In this document: in pieces, positions 58,182-64,000 of the stretch | Numbering within the stretch: position 1 is the first letter of the stretch | How the letters are laid out: each line of letters begins with the position of its first letter | Notes under the pieces: generated by a model | Databases searched by the model: none | The model's input: the letters and a program-made list of their open reading frames with translations, nothing else | Told to the model about the DNA's origin: nothing | Origin: Eutrigla gurnardus | Lineage: Eukaryota; Chordata; Actinopteri; Perciformes; Triglidae | DNA: 64,000 bases | Direction: 5' to 3' | Assembly: GCA_963514095.1 (NCBI GenBank) | Contig: OY741276.1 | Span: 20,447,695 to 20,511,694, forward strand | Program-made: the position numbers and the translations under genes

Positions 58182-59687
58182 CCTGCCTGCTCAGCTCATT
58201 CCAATCTCCAAGCATAATTGCACGGCTCTAAATACAGATCCAGAAGGCTAGCAGGGTGCCTATTGTTCTCATAGATAATAACAGTGTTCTTATAAATATT
58301 CTTGTCCCTGACGCCCAGCGTGTTACAACGGAAATCGGATGGGGGGGGGGCTAAAGCAGACATATAGAGCAAAAGTTATTATGTTTGTTATCGTAAATTG
58401 TTGTAAATTGTTGTTACGACGCTGCAACACCAAGGGGAAAAACCAGTGTGTAATTTATTGCGGTAATAAAAGAAGCATCAAGAGATCTATAACTCCTATC
58501 CAATTTAACTGTGATTTTGAAGAAACTGCAACAATAGTATAACGGCATCTTCTCCTCTTCTGTCTACCTTAATTTACAATGGGTTATAATTGAAAATCAA
58601 ATAAATTGCATTTATAGACACACGTAAATTGGCTGATCACAGAAAATATTCAACAGGAACCTCAAGTATTATAGCTCAGCACAAACACTGAAAAAAAAGA
58701 AAAGAAATGTAGAAGTAAAGCTGCTTTCTTTTCATCCTGACAATGCTGTTACGCTTTCATGGCAGTACCATTATTCTTTTAAACGACCAAATTAACATTA
58801 CATGCATGTTGCATGTATTGGCTTTCTTTGTGAAAAGGAACAACTCTATCAGGCAGGTATTTCCTGTCTCTGCTGGCTTAGCTGTGCTTTGTCTGGCTGA
58901 AAACCAGAAACTGCACACTGCCATTATACCCCTGCCAAACCTGGCGAGATCAGGCTGAGACCAGGACTCAAGACCTGGCTGGCGACAGCCTCAATCAGTT
59001 TTATTTAACTCTCGAGGATAATTATCTTAAGGCACAGGCTTTAGGTATTCAGTATGTATTCATCCCATCCTCTTTTTATTCCCAATGTTAAATGTTAAAT
59101 GATTATGGCTTCCTTAATTTTTTAGCTTAATTATACAGAGTATATAATCCTTTAAGTTAAAACGCTATTGATAACCTTTTCCTTAGAGTACTCAAGAGAT
59201 TTACTATTAGAATTTCATGAAGTTGGGGCTCTCACAAGAGAGGGATAAACAAATAAATTGAAATTGCAGAGGCTGATATATCCTGAATTTTAGTCACTGA
59301 TTCACACATTTCCCATAATGCAACCCAACAGTATCCAGACCATCCCAGTCTGAAAATAATTGCGATATCTGATATATCCCGATAATCATCAAAATATGCT
59401 TTAAATTCTGGCACTACAACATACCAGAATATAATAATATAAAATAAAACAATCATACTGGGTCACTTCACATTTTGTCAAATTCACAAATTCAAATAAA
59501 CGCATTACAGACCATACCTTTGTTTTACCTAAATTCAACGAGCATGTGCTTATCTTCACTAGAGGAAACAATACATAGGAACAGGAACAGTCCTGGGAGC
59601 TACAAAGCCCTCAGCCACCTTTACCTGTTATTGCTGCCTACCTACACCCAGCTGAGTAAACAGGTCTAACAATCAGAAAAGAAAAGC
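57962..59687. other. gene-free stretch
   Basis: No gene. A near-palindrome GATCATGAATCATGATC lies at about 58023. Around 59330-59420 the phrase ATATCCCGATAATCATC resembles the interior of small fish hAT-like elements, too decayed to call. Confidence 0.4.
58126..58179. repeat. (GA)n microsatellite
   Basis: About 26 uninterrupted GA units. Confidence 0.97.
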
Positions 59688-59767
59688 CCATTCTGATGAA
59701 GTGCTTTGAGAAACTGGTTCTCCAACACATCAAAAACAACATCCCAGCTAGCCTGGACCCTCACCAG

Positions 59768-60930
59768 GGGCCTGTACTACGAAACAGGATTTGTGCTTAG
59801 CGAGGTAACTTAAGCGTTAACTCTGGGTTTTCCGTCCTACGACGCTGGTTAACTTCTTACCGGGGTAGATCGCCATGGTAACTTACGCTGTGGAGCTAAC
59901 CTGCTCCGGAGCAGGTTATGTTCCTGATAAGAGATCAACGTGGAGAAACACACCGCCGACTGACCAATCAGCTGTCTTGGTGCGCGGATAAGAAAAAAAA
60001 AGAAGCTAGGTGGATCGTGAGAGGGTCTCGTAGAAGAACTATAGAGTGTACAGAGACCGGCAAAACCCTTTTTCTGTCCCTGACGATGTTTTATATGAGA
60101 GATACAGATTCTCATCGGAGGGAAAGATTTTTCTTTGTCAGCGTACAGCCTACTTACCACTTTGAATTATGTTTTTATATTTATTTGATTTGCTCCCAAG
60201 TCCGTTTTACACCGCCGGGATTGCAGCTGAAAGAATGAGGCTGATATTGTCATAAACCACGTTATAAGAATACATCCAAGCAACAAATTCATTATTTTAA
60301 AGTTATGTGTTCGGCCTTTTATTGCTGAAGGACATCATAAGAGTTAAAGGGACTAAAGAAAGAGTGACGACATGATTTAAAAGAGGACCGCAAAGCGGAT
60401 TCGAACTGGGGCTGCTGCAAGGAGCCTCGTAACATGGCGTAACTCTACCACTGACCTATCAGCGAAGTTACTGTTGTACTCAAATCAGTCAGATCTTGTA
60501 GTGTCCTTATGATGGGGCAGTCATATTATACAACTATTAATACTATTATTACGACTTCCGCATTCACACAGTCGGCAAGTTTTTGCCAGCTGTCCTTCCT
60601 GCATTTGGCAAATGAAACTGTTGCCTTTTGCCTGCATTATATGTTTAACTTTTTCGTATTTCTGTATGAGTATGGTTCGCTCCTCGTACGTGAAATACGC
60701 CGCTCCGCTGCCGTAGACTGATCCATGTATGTGATTGGTCAAATGCTGCAAACGCCGCCTCTTTCATGTGCACGCGCTCATAGCTGGACAGGTAAAACCT
60801 GGGTTGAGTTAACGAGTTGATAACCAGCTTCGTGTGACCGCTTATCTCCGATTGCCTTTGTTAGGGTTACTTAAGCTGGATAACTGAAAGATACCCTGGG
60901 TATGTTGAACTTGCTTCGTAGTACAGGCCC
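59768..60930. mobile_element. PIF/Harbinger MITE with TSD CAG
   Basis: The termini GGGCCTGTACTACGAAACAG and the inverse CTTCGTAGTACAGGCCC are flanked by CAG on both sides (59765-59767 and 60931-60933). CAG (CWG) is a known Harbinger target. Deleting the element plus one CAG restores the LINE frame DPHQ|FVCTN, which confirms the insertion boundary. A perfect 22-bp palindrome (TAACCTGCTCCGGAGCAGGT, then TA) is at 59897-59918. A tRNA-like segment lies inside. The longest frame, 106 codons, is not a transposase. Confidence 0.92.
60383..60470 (-). pseudogene. tRNA-like sequence inside the Harbinger MITE
   Basis: On the minus strand GATAGGTCAGTGGTAGAGT (box A) is followed, 35 bases later, by AGTTCGAATCC (box B, 60397-60407). 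The spacing is right for a tRNA, but the acceptor and T stems do not pair well, so it is a tRNA pseudogene or a SINE head rather than a working gene. Confidence 0.55.
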
Positions 60931-61343
60931 CAGTTTGTATCTGCACGAACAGATCCACAGAGGAGGCCATCTCCACTGTCACACATCTTGAAAATAATAA
61001 CATCTACATCCGAATGTTGTTTGTTGACTTCAGCTCAGCATTGGACAAAATCTCCCCCATGAAACTGATTGGTAAACTCTCTGCAACTGGTTATTAGACT
61101 TCTGCACAAACAAACAACAGGCAACCCGGATTGGCAGCCACATCTCCTCCACTCTAGTGTTGAACACCGGAGCCCCACAGGGCTGTGTGCTCGGCCCCCT
61201 CCTGTTCACGCTGTACAGCCACCACTTCATAAAGGCAGTAAACAATAAACAGTAAACTATCTGGCAGATTGGTCCCCAGACAACCATAGTGAGAGCTGGG
61301 AGCTGATTGTTGATTTTTTCTTTTTTGGGGGGGGGGCAGCAAA

Positions 61344-61388
61344 GACACACACACACACGCACACCCACACACACACACACACACACAA
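61344..61388. repeat. interrupted (CA)n microsatellite
   Basis: CA units with CG and CC interruptions follow a run of 10 G (61327-61336). Confidence 0.93.
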
Positions 61389-61476
61389 ACCTACATAATT
61401 TGAGCTGAGGTGGAGCAAGTGAACAGTTTTAAGTTGCTGGGAATCAGAATCACACACAACCTGAGATGATCATCAC

Positions 61477-61606
61477 TATGGGACGATATTAAAATTGAGT
61501 ACCAGAATTATCCTGATCAAAATAACTGCGATTCATGGTATTATCTCGATAATTAAATTTTTTTTAATCCAGATCTGCAATAACATCTTATATTGTCCCA
61601 CCGCTA
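61477..61606. mobile_element. 130-bp hAT-like MITE in the LINE relic
   Basis: TATGGGACGATATT on the left and, inverted, TAGCGGTGGGACAATATAAG on the right form imperfect TIRs. The flanks ATCATCAC (61469-61476) and GTCACCAC (61607-61614) match at six of eight positions, suggesting an old 8-bp duplication. Removal brings together NLR-SSPHIGILVK, the expected order in this LINE family (NLxWSSHIxxLVK). Confidence 0.6.
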
Positions 61607-61725
61607 GTCACCACACATCGGCATCCTGGTGAAGATTTTGTTTATTTCAAATTTTTCTTAAATGGGACCACAGACTAAATTGTTTTGTGCAAATTGTACA
61701 ATGACAATAAATTGAACCTTAACAT

Positions 61726-64000
61726 TGCAAATCACCTAGAAAATCAGAAACATTCACTGCATCTATGAAAGCAGCTGGCTGGTGATGTGGTTGTTGTTTT
61801 TTGCTTGTTGTTCCCGTTTTGTGACAGACTGAACCACTGATGTGAAAGAACGTGTTGCTTCTTTATTGGAAAGCTTAATGGTGTCTGTATTTCATGCAGT
61901 ACAGGTAGAGGTATAAAGCGCGTCCCTGAAGCGAGCCCCCAACTGTGGTGCACAAAATGACTTTTTAAATGTTTCCAGTAATTGTTCTCACTTCACACAG
62001 AGAAGAAAAGCAAACATTTGTAAGAAAGAAAAAAAAAAAGCTGTGTCGCCTGAAAGGCAACTGCTGCCTTCTTTTCCCATCCGGAGTTTCTTTTGAGATC
62101 CTGAGGATAAAAAATGAGCCCGGATCCTGTCGTCTTGTCTCTGAGGACAACGATATAAAATGGCCCCTGGAAGGTGTTTATTCTTACAGGAACTCGTGCT
62201 GGATGAATCACCAAACACATTTTCTGGCCCCCATCTTCACACAGCAAGACACAAATTAATTAGTCAGCCCTTTCATTTCTGGCACTTTTCATCCCGGAGA
62301 CGGTGTGGCCATAAAAGACGCAAAAGGTATACCACTGAGTTTGCATGAAAGATGAATGAGAGAGAAGAGAAAAATGTAAAATTACCACAAACGAACACAA
62401 CAGACCTCCACTTAAAGTGAAAGGGGTTCAAGTTTCACAAAACAGTGCACCATAAGAGATAACTCCAGCAGTTTCTGAACAATGACCAGGTCCTGCCAAA
62501 CAAGTGAGACATGCACTTCAACGCATTCTAACAATGATCCTAAAATAAATTCTGCAATTCCCTCTTTAGCTCTGTGCAAAAAACTTTCAATGACTAAATT
62601 ATCTGGGTAGTTGACTGATGTTGAATTTCTAAATTTCATTTTAAACTGAGCTGCATGTTGAATCAGTAACGCTACGTCTAGTTCTATTTCCTCACTCCTA
62701 CCATTATTCATCTTGGACAAATCAGGTAAATCTACAGGTCTCTACCAATCCAGTTACTGTGATTTATTGTTCCTTTGTTTTTCTCTTTTCTTGTAAAGGG
62801 TTTACTCCATTTCCTTTTTTCAATTAGTTTATTCAGTAACTGTTTTTTTTCTTCTTTTTATCTCTTTGGACACACACTACTAAAATAAAATTAAACGTTG
62901 TCTAAAACTTCTTAAGTAACTGCATAAACACCTTTTTTTTATAAATGACAAAAACTTTTTAACAAGGAAACAAAGGTTAATTGATCGAAAGCACCTGAAA
63001 TCAGGCTCAACAACCCTCAACCCAGCCTGGATAAGCCAAATTTCCATTTTTTTCAGTTTTTTGAAAAATGTAAAATAGAAATACAAACTGGATAAGATAA
63101 GATAATATGTTATAAGTCCCAGAGTGAGGATCCAGCAAAAACAAATCACTCCAAGAGTCCATGGCCACATTTCAAAATCAATCTTTGGACATGTTTGTGA
63201 GATATCTTTCAATCAAATACAATTATTGCCAGATTTAATGACAATAAGTTAAGGCCTAGTATCGATAACATTAATCAACATTATTCAAGCATCCATCTAT
63301 CTCAGCATTTATCTGAGATGACACAAGAAGGAATCTGAAACAGTCACAGAGGCTGCATTCATTTGTTCAGAGTTGTAAACATGTTGTGAATAACATCATA
63401 TCCTGAAGATACAAATCTGAATATGAGGTGTATGAAATAATTTAAACACTTTCTTATTAATTCTCTTATTAATTTGGGGGTTTGGCACAAGTATATTCAG
63501 AGTCACAAGGATAAAAAAAAAAAAACAGTCCACTAATGAACACAGTTTGAATGTCAGAATGTAGAACAGGAGACTCATTAGCCAACATGACAAGAATGCA
63601 GCATTATGCAGAATGAATGGCAAAGATGGGAACGTTTCTCATGTTTACAACTGACAGCTGTTTGTGGTGTTGCTGGTCTGTCCTGAAATGATGGACTGGT
63701 TGGTGTGACGCATCCATGTTTGTTCGGTTTCCAGGCCAATTCCTTCTCGCTGCCAAGGTGTCCAATAAGGCAGCTTGGTCAGTGCTGCTTGGCGTCTGTC
63801 ACCGGCATTTGTGTGTGATGCACACATGCATTATGGTTAGAACAACAGACATAGTATAAAGCAGAGGTCTAATCAGAGTAATTTAACAAAACCTATGTGG
63901 GAGTTCAGGAGCCTACATGATAAATATGCTGCATCACACATACTGTAGTCTCTATTTTTAACCCAGAATATTGAACTTCATATCCACAAAGTTGTAGAAA
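61726..64000. other. gene-free stretch
   Basis: No gene is recognised. About 62030-62350 is non-repetitive and moderately GC-rich, a possible conserved noncoding block. A 60-codon minus-strand frame at 63645-63827 has an ordinary composition but no splice or domain support. Confidence 0.4.

Larger units (their letters stand above)
59688..61725 (+). pseudogene. Rex1/CR1-like LINE reverse transcriptase relic, twice interrupted
   Basis: The plus strand encodes KPILMKCFEKLVLQHIKNNI and PASLDPHQ up to 59767. After the DNA element it continues FVCTNRSTEEAISTVTHLEN, NNIYIRMLFVDFSSA and NTGAPQGCVLGPLLFTLY, the RT fingers, catalytic-A (FVDFSSA) and GxPQG motifs. Farther on, ELIVDF and VEQVNSFKLLGI (about 61302-61450) mark the later RT/thumb region, and TTGTACAATGACAATAAA at 61696-61713 is a usual 3' UTR end. 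Stops, deletions (the YADD region is lost) and a CA microsatellite make it dead. The family is Rex1-like by motif wording, with a CR1 relative possible. Confidence 0.8.

Noticed and set aside
60383..60470. functional tRNA gene
   Set aside because: Boxes A and B are present, but acceptor and T-arm halves do not pair and it lies inside a MITE.

Overview
This window looks like nuclear DNA from a ray-finned fish, probably a percomorph. The evidence is the repeat content: an L2-type LINE with an intact 931-codon ORF, relics of L1/Tx1, L2 and Rex1-like LINEs, short hAT, PIF/Harbinger-like, CACTA-like and TTAA-flanked DNA elements, a tRNA-headed SINE, and long (CA)n, (CT)n and (TCAA)n tracts. Bacterial operons, ribosome binding sites and CRISPR arrays are absent. 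No host gene could be named. The one candidate host coding piece is a 67-codon first exon on the minus strand (22522-22724). It ends at a good splice donor and lies in a CpG-rich block (about 22540-23430). The only long intact protein is the ORF2 of the LINE. || Layout. 1-28.7 kb: mostly AT-rich, gene-poor sequence with microsatellites, a SINE (9.9-10.1 kb), an L2 relic (18.8-19.6 kb), the candidate first exon/CpG block and several blocks of conserved-noncoding character. 28.7-39.5 kb: a dense mobile-element cluster. It holds a solo LTR (TSD ATACC) containing a MITE, a 3.8-kb composite element (GGGCCC copy 1) with an internal rearranged MITE, a 216-bp inverted repeat and a 1.86-kb CACTA-like element, two hAT elements with perfect 8-bp TSDs, and an LTR-like, TATA-containing minus-strand block. 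40.7-43.3 kb: an L2 tail, a perfect 19-bp hairpin and a TTAA-flanked element. 44.65-48.93 kb: GGGCCC copy 2, split by the near-intact L2 LINE. 48.9-54.2 kb: no recognisable gene. 54.2-57.4 kb: an L1 ORF2 relic interrupted by GGGCCC copy 3 (itself carrying two further nested MITEs and a poly-A retro-insert) and by a LINE tail with a 13-bp TSD. 59.7-61.7 kb: a Rex1/CR1-like RT relic interrupted by a Harbinger MITE (TSD CAG) and a short hAT-like element. 61.7-64 kb: nothing recognisable. || How the parts work together. Most of the readable history is insertion chronology. In both LINE relics, taking out the inserted elements and one target-site copy restores the RT reading frame. This fixes insertion boundaries, TSD lengths and order from sequence alone. 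The GGGCCC family occurs three times and carries different cargo in each copy, including a module also found inside an unrelated hAT element. That mosaic family is the most unusual content of the window.
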